From Pseudomonadota bacterium (GTDB taxonomy: Bacteria; Pseudomonadota; Gammaproteobacteria; Acidithiobacillales; Acidithiobacillaceae): DNA of 19,208 nt. Made by a program: the position numbers and the translations under genes. The stretch spans positions 1 to 19,208 of the forward strand of contig JAKAFG010000010.1 of assembly GCA_021818125.1 (NCBI GenBank). The letters run 5' to 3'. Below are positions 7,768-15,358 of the stretch, piece by piece. Under the pieces are notes generated by a model. The model worked only from the letters and a program-made list of their open reading frames with translations. It was not told where the DNA came from and made no database searches. The first letter of the stretch is position 1, and each line of letters begins with the position of its first letter.

Positions 7768-8010
7768 ATGAAAAAACATCTATTGATAACACCGTTATTT
7801 CTCCTGGGGCTCACGTTTCCCGTTGCCCACAGCGCGTTTGCTGACAACCGGGATTATGCTTCTGGTTACTACATGACACCGCCGGTTTACTATGGTCAGC
7901 GTTCCGACTATAGGTACCGTGATGAGCACAGATACCGAAATGGTGATCGGCACAGAGAAGATCGGCGGCAAGAGCATGGGCGTCGATATTATCATCGTGG
8001 CGACCACTAA
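7768..8010 (+). CDS. Small Arg/His/Tyr-rich periplasmic protein
   Basis: An 80-residue protein with a Sec signal peptide: MKK, a hydrophobic core, and a likely cleavage after AFA at about residue 25. The mature 55 residues contain no hydrophobic core. They are dominated by Tyr, Arg, His, Asp and Glu, with repeated RYRxxxRYR and HRExRRxE patterns, so the chain is probably disordered and highly charged. Binding to metal, a polyanion or the cell surface is possible but unproven. ATG 7768 is preferred because it opens a textbook signal peptide; an in-frame ATG at 7756 adds four residues. The ribosome binding site is weak (GGA five bases upstream). No family is recognised. Confidence 0.65.
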   Translation: MKKHLLITPLFLLGLTFPVAHSAFADNRDYASGYYMTPPVYYGQRSDYRYRDEHRYRNGDRHREDRRQEHGRRYYHRGDH

Positions 8011-8108
8011 ATACGCGAGACGCCACTCCCCCTGCACCAGCAGCAAACCGCGCAGAAAGAATGCATCCAGGTAGTCCAGAGTACCGGAGCATTCCAAGAG
8101 TGGCTTCC

Positions 8109-8138
8109 AGGGGGGTAAAATATTCCGGGGACCCCCCT
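8109..8138. terminator. G6/C6 hairpin between convergent genes
   Basis: AGGGGGGT (8109-8116) pairs perfectly with ACCCCCCT (8131-8138) around a 14-nt loop, two bases beyond the stop of the cytochrome gene and about 100 nt beyond the small secreted protein. Neither strand has a U-tract after the stem, so it may protect 3' ends rather than act as a classic intrinsic terminator. Confidence 0.35.
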
Positions 8139-8139
8139 T

Positions 8140-8718
8140 CTAAGGTCTGAATACCCGCAAAACAGCGGGAGATTTAATTGTATGCAATGCAGCCATTGCG
8201 ATATGGCCCCACCAATATAACCAGACAAACGATGACAGAAAGTCATGTAATTTCTTGGGTATTTGGTAAATGCCTATAGGCGCGGCCACCCCATAATTTG
8301 GAATCAGGAAAAACATTACAAACCCCAAAATAGCCATGCCAGTCACGGCCAGCAAACCAAATCCATGCACCATCCCTGGTAAACCACCTCGCATCCCACT
8401 GGGTGGCAGCCTTCTATCTGCCAGTCCCTTTATATCGGTGCATATATTTTCTAAATACTCCCCACTATATGGGAAAAGGTGCGAACGCAGCTTCTTAATG
8501 CGTACAATTTCGAGCCAAAATGCCAGAATAACTAACGTCGCAAACATGCCAACCCACATGTGCGCATGAAATAGCAAGTGCCGAAATGGAAGCTCACCAA
8601 CTTTTTTCCATATTGCCTTCATGTCGAGTTCGCTAAAAAGCAGGAAAGTCACTACCAACGCAAATCCCACATGTATCCATCGCGTACTTCTTGGCCATTC
8701 TTGAATCTCTTCAGACAT
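8140..8718 (-). CDS. Cytochrome b561-like di-haem membrane protein
   Basis: A 192-residue inner-membrane protein with four predicted membrane helices (about 17-30, 48-72, 114-139 and 160-180). His residues sit at the helix ends as in the prokaryotic b561/hydrogenase b-type cytochrome fold: H16 in RWIHVGFA, H51/H53, H118, H158, H172 and H179. Such proteins pass electrons between the quinone pool and a periplasmic or membrane partner. The partner is not visible here. GGAG seven bases upstream supports ATG 8718, and a promoter-like sequence lies in the gap to tonB, so it is probably transcribed separately from the TonB locus. A link to the neighbouring importer (for example periplasmic metal reduction) is only a guess from position. 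Confidence 0.75.
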   Translation of the reverse strand: MSEEIQEWPRSTRWIHVGFALVVTFLLFSELDMKAIWKKVGELPFRHLLFHAHMWVGMFATLVILAFWLEIVRIKKLRSHLFPYSGEYLENICTDIKGLADRRLPPSGMRGGLPGMVHGFGLLAVTGMAILGFVMFFLIPNYGVAAPIGIYQIPKKLHDFLSSFVWLYWWGHIAMAALHTIKSPAVLRVFRP

Positions 8719-8778
8719 GCAAAACTCCGTAGTTGGATGATATAAATTGTAAAATTAAACCGGTTATTCGCAGATATA

Positions 8779-8807
8779 ATATTAACAGGTGACGCTGAAT
8801 GTTGCAA
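8779..8807 (-). promoter_or_regulatory. Candidate promoter of the cytochrome b561-like gene
   Basis: On the minus strand, TTGCAA (8807-8802) and TAATAT (8784-8779) are separated by exactly 17 nt, about 60 nt upstream of the start codon. Both hexamers match consensus at four of six positions. Confidence 0.4.
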
Positions 8808-8855
8808 TCGTCAGATGTGTTTTTTCATGTTACTGCAAACCCCTAAACATAATAA

Positions 8856-9578
8856 TTAGCTGTCATGGGCGGAAAGATGCACTCGCACATTAAAGGTCAT
8901 GTCGTGTTTGGGCATTTTTTTGCGAAATGGGGGATAACTGGCGATTTCTACGGCTTTGAGTGCCGCACGATTAATGGCACCAATGCCGCTGCTTTGGGCG
9001 ACATGCGCAGAAAGCAGATGACCGGATGGCGTCAGGCGAAAGGAGATCACCGCGGTGCCGCTGACATGCATCATGCGGACGGAGTCAGGCACACGCGCGT
9101 TGGCCTGGACCCGCGCACGCAGCATGGCTGCGTAGTTGTCGATGGCGGCCTGCCGTGCTGCTGGACTCGGTGCCGGTGGCGGCGGTGGCGCAGGCGGCGT
9201 CACCGGTGGAGTGTAAACCGGAGCCTGCGGAGCGGGCGTTTTGGCGAGCAACGGCTTGGGCGGCAACGGATGATGCTGCACCGGATGCGGAATCGGTCGT
9301 GGCGTTGGTTTGGGCACGGGTTTCGGAATCGGCTTTGGTTGCACCACGGGCTTTGGCGGCGGCGGAGCCGGCTTGGGTTTCGGCGGTGCCGGCTGGATCA
9401 TGTGGATCGCGATGATCCTGGGTTTTGGCTTGACCGTCACCGGCTGGGACAAATTGGAATAAATCAATCCGCCAATCATCAGCGCCTCCAGCACCGCGCC
9501 GACAATCAGTGCTCGCCCAAAATGATCCTTTTTGAATCGCACGGGCTGCATTGGGGAAGGTAGCGTGGATGTATTCAT
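8856..9578 (-). CDS. tonB: TonB energy-transducing protein
   Basis: A 240-residue protein. It has a short cytoplasmic N-terminus, one membrane helix (about 20-42), a long Pro/Lys-rich periplasm-spanning region (about 50-142, with repeated KP, PKP and PPPP) and a C-terminal TonB domain (about 150-238, with the GTAVISFRLTPSGHL and SYPPFRKKMP segments typical of the fold). It transmits the ExbB/ExbD proton-motive energy to outer-membrane receptors, and two receptors and exbBD lie in the same locus. The membrane helix has Glu31 where E. coli TonB has the essential His20. The ribosome binding site is poor (GAGG about 12 bases upstream). An 18-codon frame ends across the start codon, so translation may be coupled. 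It follows the phosphoesterase gene by 70 nt. Confidence 0.9.
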   Translation of the reverse strand: MNTSTLPSPMQPVRFKKDHFGRALIVGAVLEALMIGGLIYSNLSQPVTVKPKPRIIAIHMIQPAPPKPKPAPPPPKPVVQPKPIPKPVPKPTPRPIPHPVQHHPLPPKPLLAKTPAPQAPVYTPPVTPPAPPPPPAPSPAARQAAIDNYAAMLRARVQANARVPDSVRMMHVSGTAVISFRLTPSGHLLSAHVAQSSGIGAINRAALKAVEIASYPPFRKKMPKHDMTFNVRVHLSAHDS

Positions 9579-9631
9579 GGGTGTTCAATGTCCTCGTTGT
9601 GCAGATGTCCTTGATCGGGTAGATCGGTCAT
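9575..9631 (-). CDS. Possible 18-codon coupling peptide in front of tonB
   Basis: A short frame reading MTDLPDQGHLHNEDIEHP ends in a TGA that overlaps the tonB ATG as ATGA. It fills most of the 70-nt gap between the phosphoesterase and tonB. There is no ribosome binding site before its own ATG, so it may be chance. If translated, its termination would place ribosomes on the weakly signalled tonB start. Confidence 0.2.
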   Translation of the reverse strand: MTDLPDQGHLHNEDIEHP

Positions 9632-9648
9632 GGTGAATTTGCGCGGAC

Positions 9649-12543
9649 TCAATGGAGCTTTCCCTCATTGGCTTCATAACTGGCGATGGTCACCCCATGG
9701 ACCTGGGCGTAGTGACGCAGGTATGCCATGAAGCGGTCATAGCTCTTCACGCCCTTGCTCGCGATCCACTCCTGCTTCAACTGCTCCGGACCGCCAACCT
9801 TGAGCAGTGAGGTCGGCGTGAAGGCATGCTGCTGACCGATGGATGCCAGATGCTGCCCATGGAGGCCGATATGCGCTTTCAGCCAGGCGGGGGTGAGGAT
9901 ATGACCCGTGGCACCTGCTTCCCGGCGCAGGAGCGTGCGATCCGTGCATTTGCCGGGATTGAAGGTGACGGGGACCTGAATAGGTATGACCTTCGGCGTT
10001 GGGGCGAAGTGGGGATGCCTGGTCCATATCCCCGAGAGGACCGCCGCGTTTTCGTCCCACTGGGACATGGGCGGCAGCCCCAGGGTCGCCTCAATGGTCT
10101 TGACGATATTGACCTGGGAGTAAAGATGGGTGGCCAAAACGCCTTTTTTGATCCAGGGACCCATGGCCAGTGCCAGCGTCCGATGCGCATTGATGTGATC
10201 GGCACCGGACTGGGCATCGTCTTCGGTCAGGAACACGACCATGTGCTTCCATTCCGGGGTGGTGGACAGATAGTGGATGAATTTCGCCGTCGCATAATCG
10301 CTGTTGGCGACGAAGTAATCGGGGGTGTAGTAACAAGGCGCCAGACCAGCGGTATGGTCGTCGGGCAGCCAGATATACACAAAGTGCGGGAATTTCGCCG
10401 CCGGATGCTTTTGGAGCCAGCCGATAGCCAGCTTCACCCGGTCGGTGTCGAGGATCATCCGGTCCCAGGAAGGATAGCTCCTGGCCACATGGACCCTGAG
10501 CGCTGAGCGGATCACCCCATCCCGGGCGCGGGTGATATCTTCGCCGAAGTCCTCGAATGACACATGGCTTTGCAGGAGATCGTTAAAGAGATACAGACGT
10601 TCCGGATAACTGATCCACGGATTGGTGAAGTCCCCCAGTTTCTCGTAATAGTGATAGGGATTGTGGGCGCCGGGCGCTTCGGGTTTTAAGGAAGCCGATC
10701 CGCCGGGTCCGGCGTTCCAGAGCAGGCCTCGATTGGAGTAATACTCAGGCCACAGGCGCTGGACAACATCAGAGTCGGAGGCACCGTCCACCCATTGATG
10801 CCCTTGCGCAGTGACTTCGCCATCGGCCATGAAGTTGACGAAAAGCGCATAGTGATGGGCGAGCTTGTATAGATTGGGCAGTTCTTTCTGGTTATAGAGA
10901 TCAAAATGGGGGTCCGCCCACTTCCCGGCCGCTGGGTAATCTCCGAGATCCTCATCGAAGGTCTTGTTCTCCCGCAGGATGAAGACCACATAGTGGATAT
11001 GTTTTTTAAGAAAGGCGGTGGTTTGGACATCCTGCGTGTGCTGCGCTGTGCGCTGAGACAGGGCGAATCCATCGTTGTGGAGGGAGTCCTGGGTCCACTG
11101 AGCGAGATGCGTGGGGAGTTCGGACAGTTCCACCTTCTGCAGGACCCCGTGCATCATATTGCCAATATACTGCCATTGGAGATTGGGGCCTGAGCCCAGA
11201 CCCTTGGCGCAGGTCACATAGAGGGCGCCATCGTTTACTGCCAGTGCTGTGGGATACCACGCGGTGGGGATCAGTCCCAAGCGTTGGCCGGTATGAACGT
11301 CGTAGACGGCTACATCATTGTTCCCGGCATTGGCGACGAAGAGCTTGCCGTCGGCGACGGCAAGCCCGTCCGGATAACTGCCGGGCGGCGCGTTGCGGTA
11401 GGGATTATCGTTGATAATGCGCACCGACTGCAGCGTCTGCGTGCTGATTTCGACCACCTTGTCGATGTTGGCGTCGGCGACAAAGACGTCGGGGCCGCCG
11501 GGCACTGCCACCATCGCGCTGGGATGTACGCCAGCGGCGACGGTAGAAGGTCCCACAGCATGGCCAGTGGCGACATGACCGAGCACCCGGAAGGTTTGAC
11601 GATCCAGAACGGTCACGCCGTTGCTGCCCCAGTCGCTCACCACCAGTCGCCGCCCCTGATCGGCGAGGGCGACGGCAAAAGGATAGGGACCCGCGTTCAC
11701 ATAATCCGTTTTGCCGCTGGCGATATCGATGCGAACCAGGCTATTGGCCAGCATACCGGTGACATAGAGGTGATGGTTGTCGGGGCCAATCACTACGGAG
11801 TCGGGATAAAACAGATACTTCTTTTGCTGGTCGCCCTGGTATTGGTAGGGATACTGATTCCTGGGGAAAGATTGCCATTGCAGGAGGTACTGACGGATGA
11901 CGCGCGCCTTGCCGTCTTTGCTGCGCAGGGCGATGACCTTATCGGAATCGCCGCCCGTGGCGTAGAAAACACCGTCAGGTCCCGCCGTCAGGCCCTGGAA
12001 AAAATCGCTGTGAGAAAGCAAAGTGGTGGGAATGGCTATCGGATTACTTTCCGCCGCAAGAGTGGCCTTGGCCTGAGCAATTTTCTGCACGGCGTCTTCC
12101 TTGGGCACATAAACCGTACCAGTGGCGCCCGTATGAAGAGGATTCAGCGCAATCCCGCTTCCGCCGCGGGTGGCCAGGGCAACGGGCTTAGTAGGAACGA
12201 TCTTGGAGAACGCCGCCAGACGATCTATGCGTTTGAGGGTTTGTGCGTCATAAAAGGTGAGGGTCTGGAAGGGCGTGGCGCCGTTGGCAAGCACCGCGAC
12301 CTGGTTACCGCGTATGGCGAGCATCGTGGGCAGATTTGGGGTCCCATTCAAGCGGCCTACAGGGGCAACCGCTCTCCCGGTGGGTAGTATGGCTTTGGGA
12401 GGTGTCGCCTTCACGCCGTTCATCGCCGCCAATTCGGACGGGTATTCTGCTGGACTATCCAGAAAAGAACCGGCCAAAGCCATTCGGCTCAGAGCCAGAG
12501 CGGAAATTGCGCATAGCATAGTTAAATGAATCGGCCGGACCAT
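9649..12543 (-). CDS. Secreted YncE-type beta-propeller / phosphoesterase fusion
   Basis: A 964-residue exported protein with a Sec signal peptide (cleavage likely after ALA at 24). Residues about 50-480 form YncE/YVTN-like propeller repeats; the repeat near LIPTAWYPTALAV is typical of this class. Residues about 510-850 belong to the phosphoesterase / alkaline-phosphatase-like superfamily (the group that includes bacterial phospholipase C and AcpA-type acid phosphatases). Visible active-site motifs are ENKTFD (E525-D530), the DGEVTAQGHQW segment with H582, and EDDAQSGADHINAHR (E774, D775, D776, H783, H787). Together these supply the metal and phosphate ligands expected in this fold. It should hydrolyse phosphate esters in the periplasm or outside the cell; the substrate is unknown. 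AGGA upstream supports ATG 12543. It lies between a TonB receptor and tonB on the same strand, suggesting it prepares or binds the imported substrate. Confidence 0.88.
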   Translation of the reverse strand: MVRPIHLTMLCAISALALSRMALAGSFLDSPAEYPSELAAMNGVKATPPKAILPTGRAVAPVGRLNGTPNLPTMLAIRGNQVAVLANGATPFQTLTFYDAQTLKRIDRLAAFSKIVPTKPVALATRGGSGIALNPLHTGATGTVYVPKEDAVQKIAQAKATLAAESNPIAIPTTLLSHSDFFQGLTAGPDGVFYATGGDSDKVIALRSKDGKARVIRQYLLQWQSFPRNQYPYQYQGDQQKKYLFYPDSVVIGPDNHHLYVTGMLANSLVRIDIASGKTDYVNAGPYPFAVALADQGRRLVVSDWGSNGVTVLDRQTFRVLGHVATGHAVGPSTVAAGVHPSAMVAVPGGPDVFVADANIDKVVEISTQTLQSVRIINDNPYRNAPPGSYPDGLAVADGKLFVANAGNNDVAVYDVHTGQRLGLIPTAWYPTALAVNDGALYVTCAKGLGSGPNLQWQYIGNMMHGVLQKVELSELPTHLAQWTQDSLHNDGFALSQRTAQHTQDVQTTAFLKKHIHYVVFILRENKTFDEDLGDYPAAGKWADPHFDLYNQKELPNLYKLAHHYALFVNFMADGEVTAQGHQWVDGASDSDVVQRLWPEYYSNRGLLWNAGPGGSASLKPEAPGAHNPYHYYEKLGDFTNPWISYPERLYLFNDLLQSHVSFEDFGEDITRARDGVIRSALRVHVARSYPSWDRMILDTDRVKLAIGWLQKHPAAKFPHFVYIWLPDDHTAGLAPCYYTPDYFVANSDYATAKFIHYLSTTPEWKHMVVFLTEDDAQSGADHINAHRTLALAMGPWIKKGVLATHLYSQVNIVKTIEATLGLPPMSQWDENAAVLSGIWTRHPHFAPTPKVIPIQVPVTFNPGKCTDRTLLRREAGATGHILTPAWLKAHIGLHGQHLASIGQQHAFTPTSLLKVGGPEQLKQEWIASKGVKSYDRFMAYLRHYAQVHGVTIASYEANEGKLH

Positions 12544-12610
12544 TATTTTATTTCCTCATTATGATGCAAAGACTAAGGGCATTTTACTTGCCAGAGGCTC
12601 GATAACTACC

Positions 12611-12644
12611 CTTTGTCAAATCATGACGGCATAACTTGACAAAG
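12611..12644. repeat. 9-bp inverted repeat CTTTGTCAA / TTGACAAAG
   Basis: CTTTGTCAA (12611-12619) and TTGACAAAG (12636-12644) are perfect inverted copies separated by 16 nt. The right copy directly abuts the next hairpin, giving a double structure in the 137-nt gap between receptor 2 and the phosphoesterase. It could be an operator (TGTCA-n-TGACA type) or part of an RNA structure. Confidence 0.5.
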
Positions 12645-12670
12645 TGCGCTGCGTCACAAGACGCAGCGCA
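12645..12670 (-). terminator. 11-bp GC-rich hairpin after TonB receptor 2
   Basis: TGCGCTGCGTC (12645-12655) and GACGCAGCGCA (12660-12670) form a perfect 11-bp stem with a 4-nt loop, 10 nt after the receptor 2 stop codon. In the transcribed direction only a short CTTTG follows, so termination is likely partial. It may instead stabilise the receptor mRNA while allowing reduced read-through into the phosphoesterase. Confidence 0.55.
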
Positions 12671-12680
12671 GAAAACCGGC

Positions 12681-15080
12681 TTAGAATTTGGCCGCTACCG
12701 TCACAAAATACTGCCGTGGAGCTCCCGGATCAGCCAGAATGGCGCCGGCACTGTTACCACCGAAGTACCCACCACTGGTGATGTACTCAATAGGATTATA
12801 CTGGGCATCAAAGAGATTATATATTCCCACGGAGAGCTTCACGTCTTTCAGAGTGGGGATGTATTGATTCAATCGGGTCGTTTTTATCCCAAGGCTAAGG
12901 TTGGAGACATTGTATCCCGGCTGCTTCTGGTGCGACGGCGCACCGGTCACGTTGTTGAAGAGATACTGTGAACTGGTGTACTGATCCACAAACTGTGGGG
13001 AGAACAGGAATCCATGATAGTAGTACCGATAGTCAATACCAGCGCTCATAGTGAGGTCGGGGCTATAAGATACATTGGCGCCATATAACGTCGTACCACC
13101 ACCCTGCGGAGTATATGAGGTATAGTACGAATGATTGAGTGCCAGATTGGCGAACAGGTGCCAATTCCAGGAGGGGTTGTCGGCAATGGCGATATTCACG
13201 CCATTCACCACCGCATTGGCCGAAGCAAACTTGGTCTGTGCGATGTTTGTCAGATAGGTCGCTATGGTCTCATTGGCCAAGTGATCATAATAGTAGTTGA
13301 TGTTGAACGTGAAGTTATGCAGCAACATCCAGTTATGCACTAAAAATTTGGCTCCGACTTCATAATCTGTGCTTTTTACCGGCTTCAAACTGTTGAAGTC
13401 TATGCTGCCTCCGTGGCTGTTATAGGCGCCAAAGTTATTGTCGGTGGGATTTTGATAAGACTGGGCATAATGGGCATATAGTGAGCCCCACTTTACCGGG
13501 GCAAAGCGAACTCCAACCGAAGGTTCAAGACCGGATATGGTATCCGCAGCACTGTTGATCAGCGTCTGATTTTGGGCACCTGCAGGAAGATTGGTGAATA
13601 CCTGATTCCCATTATTGTACATTTGGGTCTGGTACTGGACCGCAGCGACGCCCGGCGTTATCTTTAAACCGGATAATGGCGTAATCGTATCCTGAACAAA
13701 TCCCGCCAAATAGTTGTTATAAAGAACGTCACTATTGTATTGACTGGGAAACGACGGACTGGTGCCTAGGAGCGTATTATACCCTGCATATCGGCTGGTA
13801 TACTGCTGATGAATCCACGACCCTCCAGCCTTCAGAAGATTCACCGGCAACTGCCAGTCGAAATACAGTTTGTCCCCATAGGTATCCGATGTCGGATCGT
13901 AGTACTCGGAATTCGCGCTGCTTCCCGGCGTGTAATTAGTGATGCGATAATGGAGTCTGTAACCATGGCGATACCAGGCCATCTCATGCAGCGTGATTTC
14001 CTTGCTGAGCTGGAGATTCAGCTTGGAGTAAAGCATGTAGTCTTGTACTTTCAATTGCTTAAACCAGATAGACTCGGGAAGTGATGCGTAAAACCCGCTG
14101 GTCTGCTGACTGTACAAAGGTGCGTTGGCATTCAAGCCCTGGGTAGTGATGCCCTGTATGGGGGTAACTGGTATAAAGTTGGGCCTGAATTCGCGCGAAC
14201 TGTCCACGTAACCGCCGAGACTAAAGGTGCCGCCCTTAAAGGTCTTTACCGCCTTGCCAAAATAGGCGAAGGACTGGGATGGGGCACTGAACGAACCCGT
14301 GCGGAAGGTGTTGTTTTTCGTATAGCCCCCAGCCAGGACCGCGGACCAGCCATCGTACATCCCCGTTTTGAGATCGAAGTTATAGCCGAGCGTGCCGTTA
14401 CTTCCAAAGGTAGTACCTATCTCGGCGCTCGGTTTTACGGATGGCTGCAACGGTACAAAGTTGATGGTGCCACCGATACTGTCGAACCACCGACCGGCGG
14501 GATTTCCAGGACCATAGGTTACGTTGATGCCATGGATCATCTGCAGAATAGGAATTTCGTTGGAATCCCAACCACCATTATGCGAAATCAGGTTGTTCAT
14601 GGGGATCCCATCAAACAGCACCGTCAAGCCATTGCGCTCGACGTCACCATTCACGGATGACCAACCCACCTTCACGCCGCGCACAGCAATTTCATAGCGC
14701 GCGGTCGAGGCGATGCCACCATATCCACGTACAGCGACGCCGGGTGCCAGAGAGAGCGCTTGCGCCGCCCCTGCCGCAGGGCCTACACCCTGAATTTCAC
14801 GCTTCCCAAGAACCGCCTGAGATTGCGTGGACTCAAAAACTTTCTTTTTGGTCAGCTTGCCGTCGGTACTGGCCAGCGCCTTAGCAGATTCAGAAAACGC
14901 GTTGGCCGAAGCGCTTACTTCGCCAACACTGGTGGATTGGCCGCCTGAACTATGCCCTTGAGAAACGTCGATAGCAGGCGCCGAATTGGCACCATAGGCC
15001 GCTGTTAAAGTGCTCAAAGTACAAAGCCCCGCAGTACACATTGCGAACAATAACGGGTTCATACGATACCGCTTATTCAT
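12681..15080 (-). CDS. TonB-dependent outer-membrane receptor (receptor 2)
   Basis: A 799-residue outer-membrane receptor with a signal peptide (about 1-30), then a Ser/Ala-rich stretch (31-77), a TonB-box-like KKVFESTQS (79-87), a plug domain (about 90-220, with LSLAPGV, LFDGIPM and the conserved GTINFVPLQP end) and a 22-strand-type barrel to the C-terminus, which ends in AAKF with the aromatic terminal residue. It would import a ligand at the expense of TonB energy. It has no N-terminal STN signalling domain. It is clearly paralogous to receptor 1: both share the VFESTQS box, the QQT(S/T)GFY segment, WYRHG, SDTYGDKLYF and a similar C-terminal YxxGGYFG/ADPG(A/M)PR segment. AGGAG seven bases upstream supports ATG 15080. 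The ligand is not deducible; siderophore, vitamin or organophosphate are all open. Confidence 0.88.
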   Translation of the reverse strand: MNKRYRMNPLLFAMCTAGLCTLSTLTAAYGANSAPAIDVSQGHSSGGQSTSVGEVSASANAFSESAKALASTDGKLTKKKVFESTQSQAVLGKREIQGVGPAAGAAQALSLAPGVAVRGYGGIASTARYEIAVRGVKVGWSSVNGDVERNGLTVLFDGIPMNNLISHNGGWDSNEIPILQMIHGINVTYGPGNPAGRWFDSIGGTINFVPLQPSVKPSAEIGTTFGSNGTLGYNFDLKTGMYDGWSAVLAGGYTKNNTFRTGSFSAPSQSFAYFGKAVKTFKGGTFSLGGYVDSSREFRPNFIPVTPIQGITTQGLNANAPLYSQQTSGFYASLPESIWFKQLKVQDYMLYSKLNLQLSKEITLHEMAWYRHGYRLHYRITNYTPGSSANSEYYDPTSDTYGDKLYFDWQLPVNLLKAGGSWIHQQYTSRYAGYNTLLGTSPSFPSQYNSDVLYNNYLAGFVQDTITPLSGLKITPGVAAVQYQTQMYNNGNQVFTNLPAGAQNQTLINSAADTISGLEPSVGVRFAPVKWGSLYAHYAQSYQNPTDNNFGAYNSHGGSIDFNSLKPVKSTDYEVGAKFLVHNWMLLHNFTFNINYYYDHLANETIATYLTNIAQTKFASANAVVNGVNIAIADNPSWNWHLFANLALNHSYYTSYTPQGGGTTLYGANVSYSPDLTMSAGIDYRYYYHGFLFSPQFVDQYTSSQYLFNNVTGAPSHQKQPGYNVSNLSLGIKTTRLNQYIPTLKDVKLSVGIYNLFDAQYNPIEYITSGGYFGGNSAGAILADPGAPRQYFVTVAAKF

Positions 15081-15131
15081 TTCTGGCTCCTGTATAAGAA
15101 TATGCTCGCATAAAATTACACGATTTCATTA

Positions 15132-15147
15132 TGTTGCCCAAGCAACA
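15132..15147. promoter_or_regulatory. Short hairpin in the receptor 2 leader
   Basis: TGTTGC (15132-15137) pairs with GCAACA (15142-15147) over a CCAA loop, about 50 nt upstream of receptor 2. Its position in the leader or promoter region suggests a possible operator half-pair or RNA element. No promoter hexamers with good spacing were found around it. Confidence 0.25.
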
Positions 15148-15186
15148 GGCGAAATGGTACAGGAGAATTGTGACACCATGATTACG

Positions 15187-15205
15187 CTATAATGACCATA
15201 ATATG
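15187..15205. promoter_or_regulatory. AT-rich repeated motif upstream of receptor 2
   Basis: TATAAT (15188-15193) and CATAAT (15197-15202) are direct copies offset by 9 nt within CTATAATGACCATAATATG. The element lies between the terminator of receptor 1 and the start of receptor 2, where the receptor 2 promoter must be. It resembles a Fur box only weakly (about 11 of 19 positions by eye), so the cognate regulator is unknown. Confidence 0.25.
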
Positions 15206-15215
15206 ACATTCCGAC

Positions 15216-15251
15216 ATTTAAAAACCGAGGCGAAGGAATGTTTCGCCTCGG
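15216..15251 (-). terminator. Strong intrinsic terminator after TonB receptor 1
   Basis: On the minus strand CCGAGGCGAA (15251-15242) and TTCGCCTCGG (15234-15225) form a perfect 10-bp GC-rich stem with a 7-nt loop, followed at once by TTTTT. It lies about 107 nt beyond the receptor 1 stop. It separates the regulator-exbBD-receptor 1 transcript from receptor 2. Confidence 0.85.
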
Positions 15252-15358
15252 CTAACCGCATTACGTCGTGATGCTATAAATACGTTTAATTATCATATAC
15301 TTGGCAACAAACACGGCTAAGCATGAAAATCACACCTAGCCATAATGGAACGTGGCGT

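Noticed and set aside
7795..8097. Minus-strand frames opposite the small secreted protein
   Set aside because: The plus-strand frame has a clear Sec signal peptide; the antisense frames have no recognisable features and no ribosome binding site.
11284..12387. 367-codon plus-strand frame opposite the YncE/phosphoesterase gene
   Set aside because: It is the antisense shadow of the propeller domain, with no known motif and no good start signal.
15187..15205. Fur box upstream of receptor 2
   Set aside because: Only about 11 of 19 positions match the classic consensus by eye, and only one ATTAT-type hexamer is good. The other gaps in the locus show nothing better, so iron control is not claimed.
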